DNA of 57,571 bases from an uncultured Bacilli bacterium. Its GTDB lineage: Bacteria; Bacillota_I; Bacilli_A; RF39; UBA660. Below the pieces are notes generated by a model, which did no database searches, had not been told where the DNA came from, and worked only from the letters and a program-made list of their open reading frames with translations. Shown piece after piece: positions 8,356 to 17,454 of this stretch (its first letter is position 1; each line of letters starts with the position of its first letter). Location of the stretch: positions 1 through 57,571 of the forward strand of contig CAJUNE010000003.1 of NCBI GenBank assembly GCA_910587745.1, in the 5' to 3' direction. Position numbers and translations under genes: made by a program.

Positions 8356-9297
8356 ATGACTATAGTATTTAAAGTAAGTGATAATATAAAACCTTTAATG
8401 ATAGATTTTTATCAAGACAGAAGCGTTCTCAATCCCCCACCTTATTCTATTTTACAAGTCAAAGATTTTGATTGTGTAACAACTCTTTATGAATCTGGTA
8501 AAGTAATGTTTCAAGGGATTGGTGCTGATATAGAAGCAAGCTATTGGATAGAACAAGAAAGAATTAAAAATAATCGTTTAATTGATACAAATGGTAAAGA
8601 AAAAAGTAAAAAAGATGATAAATTAGAACCTAAAAAAACATTTATTAATACAAGCTCTATAGGATCAGACGAAGTCGGAACAGGAGATTTCTTTGGTCCC
8701 ATTGTTGTTACGGCAACTTATGTATCTAAAGAAAATATTGATTTTTTAATAGATTTAGGTGTTAGAGATTCTAAAAAAATAACCGATGATAAAATCAAAA
8801 AAATAGCACCAGATATCATAAAAAAAATTCCTTATTCTACATTTATTTTAACAAACACTTCATACAACAAAAATTGGAGTGAAGATTTAAACATGAATAA
8901 AATAAAAGCAATTCTTCACAATAAAGTTTTATGTACTATTAAAAATAAAAACTTTGATTATGATAAAATTGTTGTAGACCAATTTGTTTACCCTAAAAAA
9001 TATTACGAACATATCAAAGATGCTAGCGAAAAAGTAACTGACATAACTTTTATGACTAAAGCAGAAGATCAATGTTTATCAGTCGCTGCAGCATCAATAA
9101 TATCCCGTTATATATTTCTAGGAGAAATGAAAAAATTAAGTGAAGAAATGAATATGGAAATTCCAAAAGGTGCTGGTCCTAATGTTGATGAAGTTGGAAT
9201 AAAAATAGCTAAAGAATATGGATTTAATAAATTAAAAGATATTGCAAAATTAAATTTTAAAAACAAAGACAAAATAAAAGCTGGTTTAAAAAATTAA
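8356..9297 (+). CDS. rnhC: Ribonuclease HIII
   Basis: Hydrolyses the RNA strand of RNA-DNA hybrids. The length of 313 residues matches B. subtilis RnhC. Residues 1-80 form the TBP-like hybrid-binding domain; the catalytic RNase HII-like domain begins at about 98 with SSIGSDEVGTGDFFGPIVV, carrying the active-site pair Asp105-Glu106. Further motifs are RDSKKI and KAEDQCLSVAAASIISR. The ATG at 8356 follows AGAGGTG by six bases and is downstream of a good promoter, so it is preferred over an upstream frame extension. Convergent with the LysR gene. Confidence 0.95.
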   Translation: MTIVFKVSDNIKPLMIDFYQDRSVLNPPPYSILQVKDFDCVTTLYESGKVMFQGIGADIEASYWIEQERIKNNRLIDTNGKEKSKKDDKLEPKKTFINTSSIGSDEVGTGDFFGPIVVTATYVSKENIDFLIDLGVRDSKKITDDKIKKIAPDIIKKIPYSTFILTNTSYNKNWSEDLNMNKIKAILHNKVLCTIKNKNFDYDKIVVDQFVYPKKYYEHIKDASEKVTDITFMTKAEDQCLSVAAASIISRYIFLGEMKKLSEEMNMEIPKGAGPNVDEVGIKIAKEYGFNKLKDIAKLNFKNKDKIKAGLKN

Positions 9298-9298
9298 A

Positions 9299-10171
9299 TC
9301 AGTTTTTTTCATTAAACAGTTTAAGAAATTCTATACAAGCAAAAGTCAAATGCTTATTAGTAGCCAAATATATATCAACACTAGGAATTTCTTTATTTAT
9401 ATTAAGCTCTTTTAAGTAAGGATAATTTCTTTTAGCTAAATCAATCATTACAAAGCCAACTCCTAATCCCTTATTAACAAATTCAGTAATTAATTCTTGA
9501 CTAACTACTTCCATATTAGGATGCAAAATAACATTATTTTTTAAAGCTAAATTATCCAAAAATTTTCTCGTGTTAGAAGAACTTTTTTGTAATATGAGTG
9601 GATATTCATTTAAATTATTAAAATTCAATATTTTATCTTCAAAATAATTAGGATTATAAACAAAACCATGTTTAATACTTCCAATGGTTTTTAAATTCAA
9701 GCTTGGATCTATCAAAGAGCTTTCATTAAAAATAACTAAATCCAACTTACTGTTTTGCAAATCTAACAATAAATCACTAGTTAGACCGTTAATAATATTA
9801 ATTTCCACTCCTGGAAATTTATTAAGAAAAATTTCTATTCTATCTAATAAAAATAATTTAGTAAGCGTTGTTGAAGCACCAATATTGAGTTTCCCCTTAC
9901 TTAAATTTTTATAAGAAGTAAATTCTATTTCAGCACTATTTATAATTTCCAAAGCCCTACTTACATAATTAAAAAGCATTTCCCCTTCTTCAGTTAAAGT
10001 CATACCTTTGTTACTTCTCAAAAAAAGCGCTCCCCCGATTTGTTCTTCTAATTTTCTTATTGTTTGACTTATAGCAGGTTGAGAAATATTTAATTCTTGA
10101 CTAGCTTTAGTCATATGTTTATTCTTAGCTACAACATAAAATACTCTATACAATTCTAAATCTATATTCAT
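9299..10171 (-). CDS. LysR-family transcriptional regulator
   Basis: Winged helix-turn-helix at residues about 5-63 (ELYRVFYVVAKNKHMTKAS, then SQPAISQTIRKLEEQIG and FLRSNKGMTLTEEG), followed by a LysR substrate-binding domain from about 90 to 290. LysR proteins usually control a divergent neighbour; here that is the hypothetical gene at 10264, so it is the first candidate target. The ATG at 10171 sits nine bases from AAGGAG; an upstream GTG abuts that site and is rejected. The effector is unknown. Confidence 0.92.
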   Translation of the reverse strand: MNIDLELYRVFYVVAKNKHMTKASQELNISQPAISQTIRKLEEQIGGALFLRSNKGMTLTEEGEMLFNYVSRALEIINSAEIEFTSYKNLSKGKLNIGASTTLTKLFLLDRIEIFLNKFPGVEINIINGLTSDLLLDLQNSKLDLVIFNESSLIDPSLNLKTIGSIKHGFVYNPNYFEDKILNFNNLNEYPLILQKSSSNTRKFLDNLALKNNVILHPNMEVVSQELITEFVNKGLGVGFVMIDLAKRNYPYLKELNINKEIPSVDIYLATNKHLTFACIEFLKLFNEKN

Positions 10172-10191
10172 TATAAGCACTCCTTATAAAG

Positions 10192-10221
10192 ATTATAACA
10201 TAAATATATTTTACTTATCAA
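10192..10221 (-). promoter_or_regulatory. Promoter of the LysR gene
   Basis: On the minus strand TTGATA (10216-10221) and TATAAT (10192-10197) have an 18-base spacer. Confidence 0.65.
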
Positions 10222-10263
10222 CTTTTATAGAATAAAATAGTTTTAGAAAAGAGGAAAAATAAA

Positions 10264-11085
10264 ATGAAATTATCAGAATTTATTTACAAAATGAATCTTG
10301 TTATGACAGGAACAATTACTGACCCAACAGAATTTTGCTATGAAAAGGAAATAAACAAAGATGTAGACTACACCGAAAGTATAAGTCTTATAGAACTATT
10401 ATCCGAGTTTAATGATGCATATCAAAAATTCAGCATTGATTTTAAAAGTTTGCCTTCACTTGACTTCTTAGGTCAAAAAGTAGAATATTACCATAGTTAT
10501 TCGCAAGATAATGTAGCAATTCTATATTTAATTATAAATAAGCCAAATAGCGAGATTTCAGATAAACCTTGGTGTTATTTAGAAATAGTTAAATATAATG
10601 ACGGAAGCATTAAATGTTTAGTTACTAATGAGATAAAATGGAATAATAAATCAGAAAAAGAAATTCAATTAAGCCAAGATACCGCAGAAGCTTATTTATC
10701 ATTAATAGAAAAACATATTAGTTTTTTAAACTGTTATGAAGAATTAAAAAATAAAGTTATAGTAGGAAATGGCAGCACAGTATTAGTATCAAATATAAAC
10801 GGAGAAATACTAAACTTTCTAAATAGAATTAGACTTTCATTCGGAAACTCGTATTTTAATTCAGAAGATGCCTTTGAAATAAGTTTTCAATTAGAAGAAC
10901 CATTTCAAATAGCTTTACCAGAGTCAAATATAAGTAGTGACAATATAGATCAAAATGAATTAAAAAACAAAGCAAACGCAATTAATCAATTATTAAAAGA
11001 ATTATATATAAATCTATCTTATTTACCACATTTTTTTCAGGATAGAAGCCAAAATATAATTAGAGAAAGAAAAAAGACTGAATAA
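10264..11085 (+). CDS. Hypothetical protein, 273 aa, divergent from the LysR gene
   Basis: I do not recognise a family. The protein looks soluble, with no signal peptide or membrane helix, and is acidic, with alternating beta-like stretches (for example YSQDNVAILYLIINKP and WCYLEIVKYNDGSIKC) in the first half and a helical C-terminal end (NELKNKANAINQLLKELY). GAGG lies upstream of the ATG. It is divergently transcribed from the LysR regulator with an 90-base shared intergenic region, suggesting, but not proving, that it is under LysR control. Confidence 0.65.
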   Translation: MKLSEFIYKMNLVMTGTITDPTEFCYEKEINKDVDYTESISLIELLSEFNDAYQKFSIDFKSLPSLDFLGQKVEYYHSYSQDNVAILYLIINKPNSEISDKPWCYLEIVKYNDGSIKCLVTNEIKWNNKSEKEIQLSQDTAEAYLSLIEKHISFLNCYEELKNKVIVGNGSTVLVSNINGEILNFLNRIRLSFGNSYFNSEDAFEISFQLEEPFQIALPESNISSDNIDQNELKNKANAINQLLKELYINLSYLPHFFQDRSQNIIRERKKTE

Positions 11086-11098
11086 AATTCAGTCTTTT
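11072..11098. terminator. Bidirectional terminator between convergent genes
   Basis: A perfect 12-bp stem AAAAGACTGAAT/ATTCAGTCTTTT with a 3-base loop. Both stop codons lie inside it and there are A and T runs on both sides, so it can end both transcripts. Confidence 0.8.
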
Positions 11099-11352
11099 AA
11101 TTTATACTCTAAAAATCTTTCAAAAGCTCTTAAGCCATAATATGGATTATAATAATTAGAATACTCATTTAAATGAGCCAAAGCTATTTTAGCAGTAATA
11201 ATCAAATTATCATTAGTTACATTAGTTTTAGGATCAACAGTTCCATGTTCTAGCTCGATATTTATTCCATCTAAAAATTCTTCGGGCGTAAAATCATTAA
11301 AATTCACATTTAAAATTCTCGCAGCTTTATAAGCATCTTCCAAATTAAACAA
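11089..11352 (-). CDS. DUF5661-like protein, 87 aa
   Basis: A small soluble protein with the pattern ARILNVNFNDFTPEEFLDG, then IELEHG, TNVTNDN, and a final TAKIALAHLNEYSNYY. This resembles the DUF5661 family, known from bacteria and phages without an assigned function. The assignment is from memory of the family pattern. It is a single gene between a bidirectional terminator and holA, on the same strand as holA. Confidence 0.72.
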   Translation of the reverse strand: MFNLEDAYKAARILNVNFNDFTPEEFLDGINIELEHGTVDPKTNVTNDNLIITAKIALAHLNEYSNYYNPYYGLRAFERFLEYKLKD

Positions 11353-11420
11353 AATACATCACCAATAAAATTATATTAAAAAGTAGCGAATAAAAGACTA
11401 AAGACAAGTTTATAATATAA

Positions 11421-12362
11421 TTACTCACAAACATCTAAAATAAATAATTCTAAAGCAGTATATTTGTCCACTTTTCCAGTTTTAATACTAAGGTCTATAT
11501 CAGCAATTTTAATTAAAATACTTTCTAGCTCTTTAATTTTAAAAGGAAATATTTTATTCAAATATTTATTTAATTGCCAATCTTGCAGACCTAGTTCTGA
11601 TAATATTTCATATTCTCTTTTCTCTTCGTTTTGTAAAGTTTTAATTTGTAACATTATTCTAAAATCTCTCGCTAATAAAGATAAAATTATTGTGGGCTCA
11701 ACTTTCATAATTTTCAAATCATTTAATAGTTCCAAGCTCTTTTCTAAATCACCTTCAACCACTGCGTCTACAAATAAAAAATTATTAGTATTTATTGATT
11801 TAGCCGCTATATTAACAGCATCTTCATATTTTACATAACCAGGTTCATTATAAAACAACATAATTTTTTCAACTTCATTCATCGTCAAATCAAAATTATT
11901 AAGACTATTTTGAACTAAATACTTAACAGTATCCGTTTCTATTTTAAAACCATTTTTTTTAAAAGTCTCCATAGCTCTATTTTCTATTTCATAATATTTA
12001 AGATTAGGAATATTTATCAAATTAAATTTATCTTTAACTATCTTGGTTATTTTTTTTCTTAAATCAAGTTTAGTACTACAAATAAATATTAAGGTTGTAT
12101 TATCACTAGGATGTTCAAAATAATTAAGCAAAATATCTGTATCACTATCTTTAATTTTATCTGTTCCAAAAAAATTAGCATTTTTTATTACAATATATTT
12201 TTCCTCTTCAAACATTGAAACATAACCTGCTTCAATCAAGACATCTTCTAAAGTACTTTGAGACAAATCAAAAGTTGTAACATTCTTACTTAATCCTACT
12301 ATATCATTAATCTTTTCATTAACAAGTAAATAGCTTTCTCCACTAATTAAATTTATTTTCAT
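11421..12362 (-). CDS. holA: DNA polymerase III, delta subunit
   Basis: Clamp-loader subunit that opens the beta sliding clamp. About 313 residues, as expected. N-terminal INLISGESYLLVNEKI, the central segment with TTLIFICSTKLDLRKK and YYEIENRAMETFKKNG, and a C-terminal three-helix collar ending TGKVDKYTALELFILD match HolA. The ATG at 12362 follows AAGGTGG by five bases; an in-frame GTG three codons upstream overlaps that site. It lies downstream of comEC on the same strand, a common Firmicutes arrangement (comEA-comEC-holA). Confidence 0.9.
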   Translation of the reverse strand: MKINLISGESYLLVNEKINDIVGLSKNVTTFDLSQSTLEDVLIEAGYVSMFEEEKYIVIKNANFFGTDKIKDSDTDILLNYFEHPSDNTTLIFICSTKLDLRKKITKIVKDKFNLINIPNLKYYEIENRAMETFKKNGFKIETDTVKYLVQNSLNNFDLTMNEVEKIMLFYNEPGYVKYEDAVNIAAKSINTNNFLFVDAVVEGDLEKSLELLNDLKIMKVEPTIILSLLARDFRIMLQIKTLQNEEKREYEILSELGLQDWQLNKYLNKIFPFKIKELESILIKIADIDLSIKTGKVDKYTALELFILDVCE

Positions 12363-12478
12363 ACTAACCACCTTCTTATTGTATCAAATAACCAATACTA
12401 AATCTAGCTTATTTCATCTATTTATTATTTTATTGCAAAAGACATAAAAACAACTATAATTTCCAAAATTCCAAATAA

Positions 12479-14557
12479 TTATGGTTTGTAAAAAGCTAAA
12501 TTATTTAATTTTGCATTAAATTGAAATATTATAGTTCCACTATTTTGAGTATTATAGTATTTAATACGTAATTTTTCTAACGTTTCAATCGTTTCAAATG
12601 ACGGATGATTATATCTATTATTTCTTCCCGCAGAAATAATTGCTAATTTAGGATTAATCTTCTTTAAAAATTCTTCATCACTACTAGTATTTGATCCATG
12701 ATGCCCCACTTTTAAAACATCTATTTTTAAATTATTATATTTTTTAATAATATCACGTTCAATACTTTTAGGAGCATCACCCATTATTAAAAAATTCATT
12801 TTACCAATGATAGTATGCAAAACCAACGAGCTATCATTTTCATCAGAATCAACAGCATTATTTAAATTTTTTATATAAACATTTTCTCCTTTAAAAGCAT
12901 TTTTAATCTGTTTATCACCCATATTTAATAACTTCTTTTCGTCATTATTCAGTTTATTATTGTTTACCATTATTTTATCAACCTTAATTTCTTTAAATAA
13001 ATCTATCGCATATCCAATATGGTCTTTATCCCCATGCGTAGCAATAAATAAATCAATTTTTGATATACCCAAGCTTTTCATAAATTGAGTAAGAGTATCT
13101 GCCAAATTAAACATCGAATTTCTTACTTGCCAAGATTCTTTTTGATACTCCATTTTACCTCCACTATCAATCAAAACTAAATCTTTTCGATGTTCTGACA
13201 CAATAAATGTTGCGTCTCCCTGTCCTACATCTAAGTAATAAACATAATTATTAGAATCTAAATAAACTTTAAATTTAGCTCCTAAAAGTAGTAAGACTAT
13301 TAATAAATAATATCTTCTCTTCTTATGGCTAAAAAAAACAAATATATAGTAAAATATTAAAAAAGCGAGAGAAACTTTACCAATAATTATATTTATTGAT
13401 ATAAAGCTTAATATAGAATTAATACCCTCCAATATAACAAAACCAACTTTTAAAACGCTTTCTAAAAAAGGAAAGATAAAAGTAATTAAACTAAATGGAA
13501 ACAAAAACAAACTAACTATTGGCACAATTAATAAATTATTTAAAATAGTAAGTAAATTAAATTCATAATTAAAATATAAAGTTACAGGCAAACTAAACAT
13601 AAAAGCTATTGCACTAGTTTTAAATAATTTCATTAAATAATTACCAGTTATCTTTTTACTGAAAGTCATTAAACCAAAAGATGTTAAAAAAGAATAAATA
13701 AAACCAACATCTTTTATATAAAAAGGATTTATAATTAATAACAGCAAAAATAAAAAATAAAACAGTTTTATACTTTTAAAACTCCAATTAAATCTTTTAT
13801 TAAAAAATAAAAGTGCATAAAAAGATGTGGCTCGTACAACTGAAGCACTAAAACCCACTAAAAATAAATAAAATATAAAAAAACAAATTATGAAATAAGA
13901 AATACTATTATCTTTTAGATGTAATTTCTTTAAAAAGTTATTTATAACAATCACAAATAACCCAGTATGCATACCTGAAACTGCAAATAAATGTGTAACA
14001 CCATTTTTTTGGAAGTCATTATAAACATCATTATCGATAAACCCATTATCCCCTAAAATAAAAGCATACATATAAGAATTTGTCTCACAAAAACTATTTA
14101 CTCTCGAAATAAAAAAATTTTTAATTCTATAATTTATTGATATTTTATTATTTAAAATGGTTATTTTCTGAGCATTTAAAAGGTAGTATATTTTCTTACT
14201 ATATAAATAATCTTGATAGTTAAAAGTATTTGGAATAGTATTTCTGCTAGGTTTAGATAAAGTTCCATCAATTCGCAAAGTTTGTCCTAGCTTAATGTTT
14301 TTCAAAAATGCTTCTTTATCCTTCAAATTCTTAAAATAATAAGAACATTGTAACTTCTCTTTAGCTTTTATAGTAAAACTAAATTTATCTCCATCAATTT
14401 TATAATCAATTAACTTTCCTAAAAATATATTTTCTTCACTCGTATAAACAGATTTGTAAGATATTACTTCTGTAAAAAATACTACATAAAACACAAGAAA
14501 AATCAAAGAAAAAAGGAAAAACATTTTAGATTGTAATAAAATCTTTAATCTTTTCAA
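12479..14557 (-). CDS. comEC: DNA uptake channel protein ComEC/Rec2
   Basis: Polytopic membrane protein that carries single-stranded DNA across the membrane in transformation. N-terminal anchor and OB-like domain (1-130), the competence domain (about 160-420) with VTHLFAVSGMHTGLF and many hydrophobic helices, and a C-terminal metallo-beta-lactamase domain (about 430-690) with YYLDVGQGDATFIV, ATHGDKDHIG and VGHHGSNTSSDEE. All metal ligands are present, so it looks functional. The start is TTG, nine bases after AGGAG within the end of comEA; the genes overlap by 32 bases. Confidence 0.94.
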   Translation of the reverse strand: MKRLKILLQSKMFFLFSLIFLVFYVVFFTEVISYKSVYTSEENIFLGKLIDYKIDGDKFSFTIKAKEKLQCSYYFKNLKDKEAFLKNIKLGQTLRIDGTLSKPSRNTIPNTFNYQDYLYSKKIYYLLNAQKITILNNKISINYRIKNFFISRVNSFCETNSYMYAFILGDNGFIDNDVYNDFQKNGVTHLFAVSGMHTGLFVIVINNFLKKLHLKDNSISYFIICFFIFYLFLVGFSASVVRATSFYALLFFNKRFNWSFKSIKLFYFLFLLLLIINPFYIKDVGFIYSFLTSFGLMTFSKKITGNYLMKLFKTSAIAFMFSLPVTLYFNYEFNLLTILNNLLIVPIVSLFLFPFSLITFIFPFLESVLKVGFVILEGINSILSFISINIIIGKVSLAFLIFYYIFVFFSHKKRRYYLLIVLLLLGAKFKVYLDSNNYVYYLDVGQGDATFIVSEHRKDLVLIDSGGKMEYQKESWQVRNSMFNLADTLTQFMKSLGISKIDLFIATHGDKDHIGYAIDLFKEIKVDKIMVNNNKLNNDEKKLLNMGDKQIKNAFKGENVYIKNLNNAVDSDENDSSLVLHTIIGKMNFLIMGDAPKSIERDIIKKYNNLKIDVLKVGHHGSNTSSDEEFLKKINPKLAIISAGRNNRYNHPSFETIETLEKLRIKYYNTQNSGTIIFQFNAKLNNLAFYKP

Positions 14558-15266
14558 AAGCTTTTTCTCCTATTCCTGATACATTCATAATATCTTCAAT
14601 TTTTGTAAATTTTCCGTTATCTTCTCTATATTTTATAATAGCTTGTGCTTTGGATTCGCCTATTCCAACTAAAGTACTAAGTTCACTTACTCCAGCATTA
14701 TTAATATTAATTACTTTTATTTCTGAATTGTCACTATCATTTCTATTATTTGAACCAACTTCGATAATACTATACTTATCATTTACACATTCACAAATAT
14801 TATAATCTGGGGTATTGCAATCATTTTTAATTATAGAATTATTATCGTTATTTTCTAAATATTTGGCCATTTCTGATTTGGTATAAATATATATAACCAT
14901 TTCATCTTTAATCTTTTTGCTTAAATTAATACCATTTTGATAAGCATTTGTTGTATAACCACCAGCTATTTTTACCACATCATTTACAATAGAATCACTA
15001 TTCATTTCATAAACACCAGGTTTTTTAATTGCTCCTTTTATATCGACAAAAACGCTTTTATTCAGAATTTCTTTTTCTTCTTTAACAACTTCGTTAGTTT
15101 GAGTATCACCTAAATTCGTATAAGCAAGATTATCAGAAATAACATTATCTTTATTATCATAATTAATTAAAATAACAAATATTTGCATTCCCAAAGAAAT
15201 CAGCAATAAAGCATAAAGTAAAATTTCCTTACAATATCTTTTAAAATAATATAAAATACTTTGCAT
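14526..15266 (-). CDS. comEA: Competence DNA receptor ComEA
   Basis: Membrane-anchored DNA-binding protein that hands DNA to ComEC. One N-terminal helix (about 12-34), an SLBB-like domain (about 65-135, SVFVDIKGAIKKPGVYEM), an unusual acidic, Asn-rich insert with three Cys (around 150-190), and a C-terminal double helix-hairpin-helix (INNAGVSELSTLVGIGESKA, then IMNVSGIGEKAFEKI). The ATG at 15266 is five bases after AGGAGGTG; the open frame extends upstream without need. First gene of comEA-comEC. Confidence 0.93.
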   Translation of the reverse strand: MQSILYYFKRYCKEILLYALLLISLGMQIFVILINYDNKDNVISDNLAYTNLGDTQTNEVVKEEKEILNKSVFVDIKGAIKKPGVYEMNSDSIVNDVVKIAGGYTTNAYQNGINLSKKIKDEMVIYIYTKSEMAKYLENNDNNSIIKNDCNTPDYNICECVNDKYSIIEVGSNNRNDSDNSEIKVININNAGVSELSTLVGIGESKAQAIIKYREDNGKFTKIEDIMNVSGIGEKAFEKIKDFITI

Positions 15267-15312
15267 CAAAACACCTCCTTTCCGCAAACATTATATCAAA
15301 AGATAAAATAAA

Positions 15313-15340
15313 ATAAAAAAACAGATTAATTAAAATCTGT
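15313..15340 (-). terminator. Intrinsic terminator after the cadherin-like gene
   Basis: Stem ACAGATT/AATCTGT (15321-15327 with 15334-15340) and a run of seven T on the minus strand. It separates the upstream gene from comEA, whose extended -10 (TGATATAAT, about 15288-15296) lies just after it. Confidence 0.75.
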
Positions 15341-15458
15341 ATTATAAATATACAAAATCTGTTTAGCAGAAATATCAAAATCTATAAAAAAATTAACCTA
15401 AATCATTAAAATCTGCAAAATAATTATTTTTAAATAATTAACGTAAACTTTACACAAA

Positions 15459-15860
15459 TCATTTAGCTTTTCTCTTATGAAACAAAAAAGCAAATAGAAA
15501 TAATATTAAGAGAAAACATGAGCAAGCAATTCCAGGACCAGCATATTCTGAAATCTCTTTTTTTGAATCAACCTCTAATAGAGTTCCATTAACAATCGAT
15601 TTATTAACTTCTTCAGTTTTACTTATATATACGTTAAAATAATAATCTATTGTTTTTTTTCCATCTGTTACACTAATTATAACAATACTTCCATCTGCTA
15701 AATTATAATTACCTTCAATAGTTACATTTGTATCACTTTTTAATTTATATTCTATATCTAATTTATTTTCATTCTCATTTAAAAAAACTGTATATTTAGA
15801 ATTTAAAGGATCAAAATTTATTGATAATTCTCCATTTAAAATTTTTAATTCTTCAAGCAT
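15459..15860 (-). CDS. Cadherin-like beta-sandwich domain protein with C-terminal anchor
   Basis: About 133 residues. Residues 1-80 read as a cadherin-like (Cadherin_beta) repeat: LNGELSINFDPLNSKYTVFL, then NVTIEGNYNLADGSIVIISV and TIDYYFNVYI. A C-terminal membrane helix (about 105-125, IACSCFLLILFLFAFLF) is followed by a basic HKRKAK tail. There is no classical N-terminal signal peptide, which would leave its topology unclear. The ATG at 15860 has GGTGG six bases upstream and is preferred over a start nine codons earlier. Confidence 0.72.
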   Translation of the reverse strand: MLEELKILNGELSINFDPLNSKYTVFLNENENKLDIEYKLKSDTNVTIEGNYNLADGSIVIISVTDGKKTIDYYFNVYISKTEEVNKSIVNGTLLEVDSKKEISEYAGPGIACSCFLLILFLFAFLFHKRKAK

Positions 15861-15884
15861 TACTACCACCATTATTATTTTAAA

Positions 15885-15915
15885 CAAAAAAGTTAATCAT
15901 ATACTAGATTAACTT
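15885..15915 (-). terminator. Intrinsic terminator of the lepA-hemW operon
   Basis: Stem AAGTTAATC/GATTAACTT (15890-15898 with 15907-15915) followed by a T run on the minus strand; it overlaps the hemW stop codon. Confidence 0.8.
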
Positions 15916-16995
15916 AATTAAAATCTCATTCATGACATAAAATTTATCATGATTAACAAATACCCTACCATCTTTAAAAATTAATTCTCCACTTTTAATT
16001 AATGGTTTAATTGGAAATATATCTTGCATATTCTCTTTATATTTATCATAAAATTGTGCTAAACTTATTCCATCTAATTTTCTAAAGCCTAAAATAAGTT
16101 CATTTTCCATATTATCTATTTTACTCATTAAAGCCTTAGAACTAACAAAATTACCTTTTAAATATTCTGTTAAACTTTTAGTATTCTCATAACGAACACC
16201 TGCTACAAAACCACTAGCACCACACCCAAAACCATAATATTCATTATTATTCCAATAAGTTAAATTATGTTTTGATTGATATCCATCTTTGGAAAAATTA
16301 GATACCTCATAGTGGATATAACCTGCTTTTTTTAATGTATTACAAATAATCTCATACATTTTCGAATCACGTTCTTCTTCAATTGGCTTAATTTTATTAA
16401 GACCTACTAAAGTATTTTTTTCAATCATTAAACTATAAGTACTAATATGTACTGGCTCTAATTTCAAAAACAATTTCAAATCACTTATTAAATCTTTATT
16501 AGTTTCTCCTGGTATTGCATACATCAAATCTACATTAATGTTTTTAAAACCTATTTTTTTAGCCAAATCTAATTTTTCTTTAGCTTCTTTAAAATCAGCT
16601 TCTCTATTCATAAATTTAAGTTTACTTTCATTAAAAGATTCAATTCCGACACTTAGTCTATTAACTCCTGCTTTATATAAAAATTCAAGTTTCTCTTCTA
16701 TCAAATCATTTAAATTACATTCAAAAGTAAACTCTATATTTTTACTTATTTTAAATTTGCTTATTATTTTAAATAATTCGCATAATTCATCCAAATTTAA
16801 CGAACTCGGAGTCCCTCCACCAATATATAAAGTCTCAATAACCTCTCCCATATAAATATTATCAATTTCTTCTTCTAACTTTTTAAAATAAGGTTTTACC
16901 CAACTACCATTATAAAGAACTTTACAAAAATCGCAATATGAACAAATACTATTACAAAAAGGAATATGAATATAAACAGATTTTATCTTTTCCAT
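15904..16995 (-). CDS. hemW: Radical SAM protein HemW (HemN-like)
   Basis: Radical SAM protein, 363 residues. The cluster motif C14xxxC18xxC21xC24 (FCNSICSYCDFC) binds the 4Fe-4S cluster; GGGTPSSL, GVESFNESKLKFMNR and the C-terminal NLTYWNNNEYYGFGCGASG are HemW/HemN hallmarks. HemW is proposed to be a heme chaperone rather than a coproporphyrinogen oxidase, so the latter function should not be assumed. It overlaps the SpoIIID-like gene by 13 bases and ends the lepA-regulator-hemW operon; lepA-hemW adjacency is widespread in Firmicutes. Confidence 0.93.
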   Translation of the reverse strand: MEKIKSVYIHIPFCNSICSYCDFCKVLYNGSWVKPYFKKLEEEIDNIYMGEVIETLYIGGGTPSSLNLDELCELFKIISKFKISKNIEFTFECNLNDLIEEKLEFLYKAGVNRLSVGIESFNESKLKFMNREADFKEAKEKLDLAKKIGFKNINVDLMYAIPGETNKDLISDLKLFLKLEPVHISTYSLMIEKNTLVGLNKIKPIEEERDSKMYEIICNTLKKAGYIHYEVSNFSKDGYQSKHNLTYWNNNEYYGFGCGASGFVAGVRYENTKSLTEYLKGNFVSSKALMSKIDNMENELILGFRKLDGISLAQFYDKYKENMQDIFPIKPLIKSGELIFKDGRVFVNHDKFYVMNEILIKLI

Positions 16996-17453
16996 GAATT
17001 ATCCTCAAGATCATAACCTTTATCTAAAATATCACCTGAATGATACCTGGTCATATAATCTCTAAATTTATTATACAAATCAGGATCTTTAATTGCACAG
17101 AAATTATCATATAAGGTGGACTTAGGAATATAAGATAAATCAGCAAAAGCTTCTAAAGATAAGCCACTTGATATAAAAGCTTTAAGATACATTTCTATTT
17201 GCCAATATTCCAAATTTCTAGTTCTCTTTCCTAGACTTCCACCTTTTTTATGACCCTCAAGTTCTATTTTAGCTTGAGCTAATTTAATTTTTTCAGCTAA
17301 AATTTCATTATAAAAATCACTATCTTTATTTCTAATTTTAGCCAAATATTTTTTTATACTACTAGTAGATTTTTGGAAAAATAAAGCCGCTTCACTTATA
17401 GTGTGTCCATCAGCAATATATTCACCAACCTGCCAAATAAAATTTTTATCCAT
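16983..17453 (-). CDS. SpoIIID-like transcriptional regulator with a second HTH
   Basis: About 156 residues. Residues 3-40 (IWQVGEYIADGHTISEAALF, then STSSIKKYLAKI) line up with the SpoIIID helix-turn-helix of B. subtilis (KIGKYIVETKKTVRVIAKEF, then STVHKDL). The protein is about 60 residues longer than SpoIIID and carries a second HTH-like segment near 100-130 (AFISSGLSLEAFADLSYIPK). SpoIIID controls mother-cell genes in sporulation. The ATG at 17453, six bases after GAGG, lies one base after the lepA stop. It sits between lepA and hemW, not a usual position for spoIIID. Confidence 0.7.
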   Translation of the reverse strand: MDKNFIWQVGEYIADGHTISEAALFFQKSTSSIKKYLAKIRNKDSDFYNEILAEKIKLAQAKIELEGHKKGGSLGKRTRNLEYWQIEMYLKAFISSGLSLEAFADLSYIPKSTLYDNFCAIKDPDLYNKFRDYMTRYHSGDILDKGYDLEDNSWKR

Positions 17454-17454
17454 A

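Noticed and set aside
15334..15420. AAAATCTG repeated about three times before comEA
   Set aside because: Irregular spacing and low complexity; the only useful element is the terminator hairpin.
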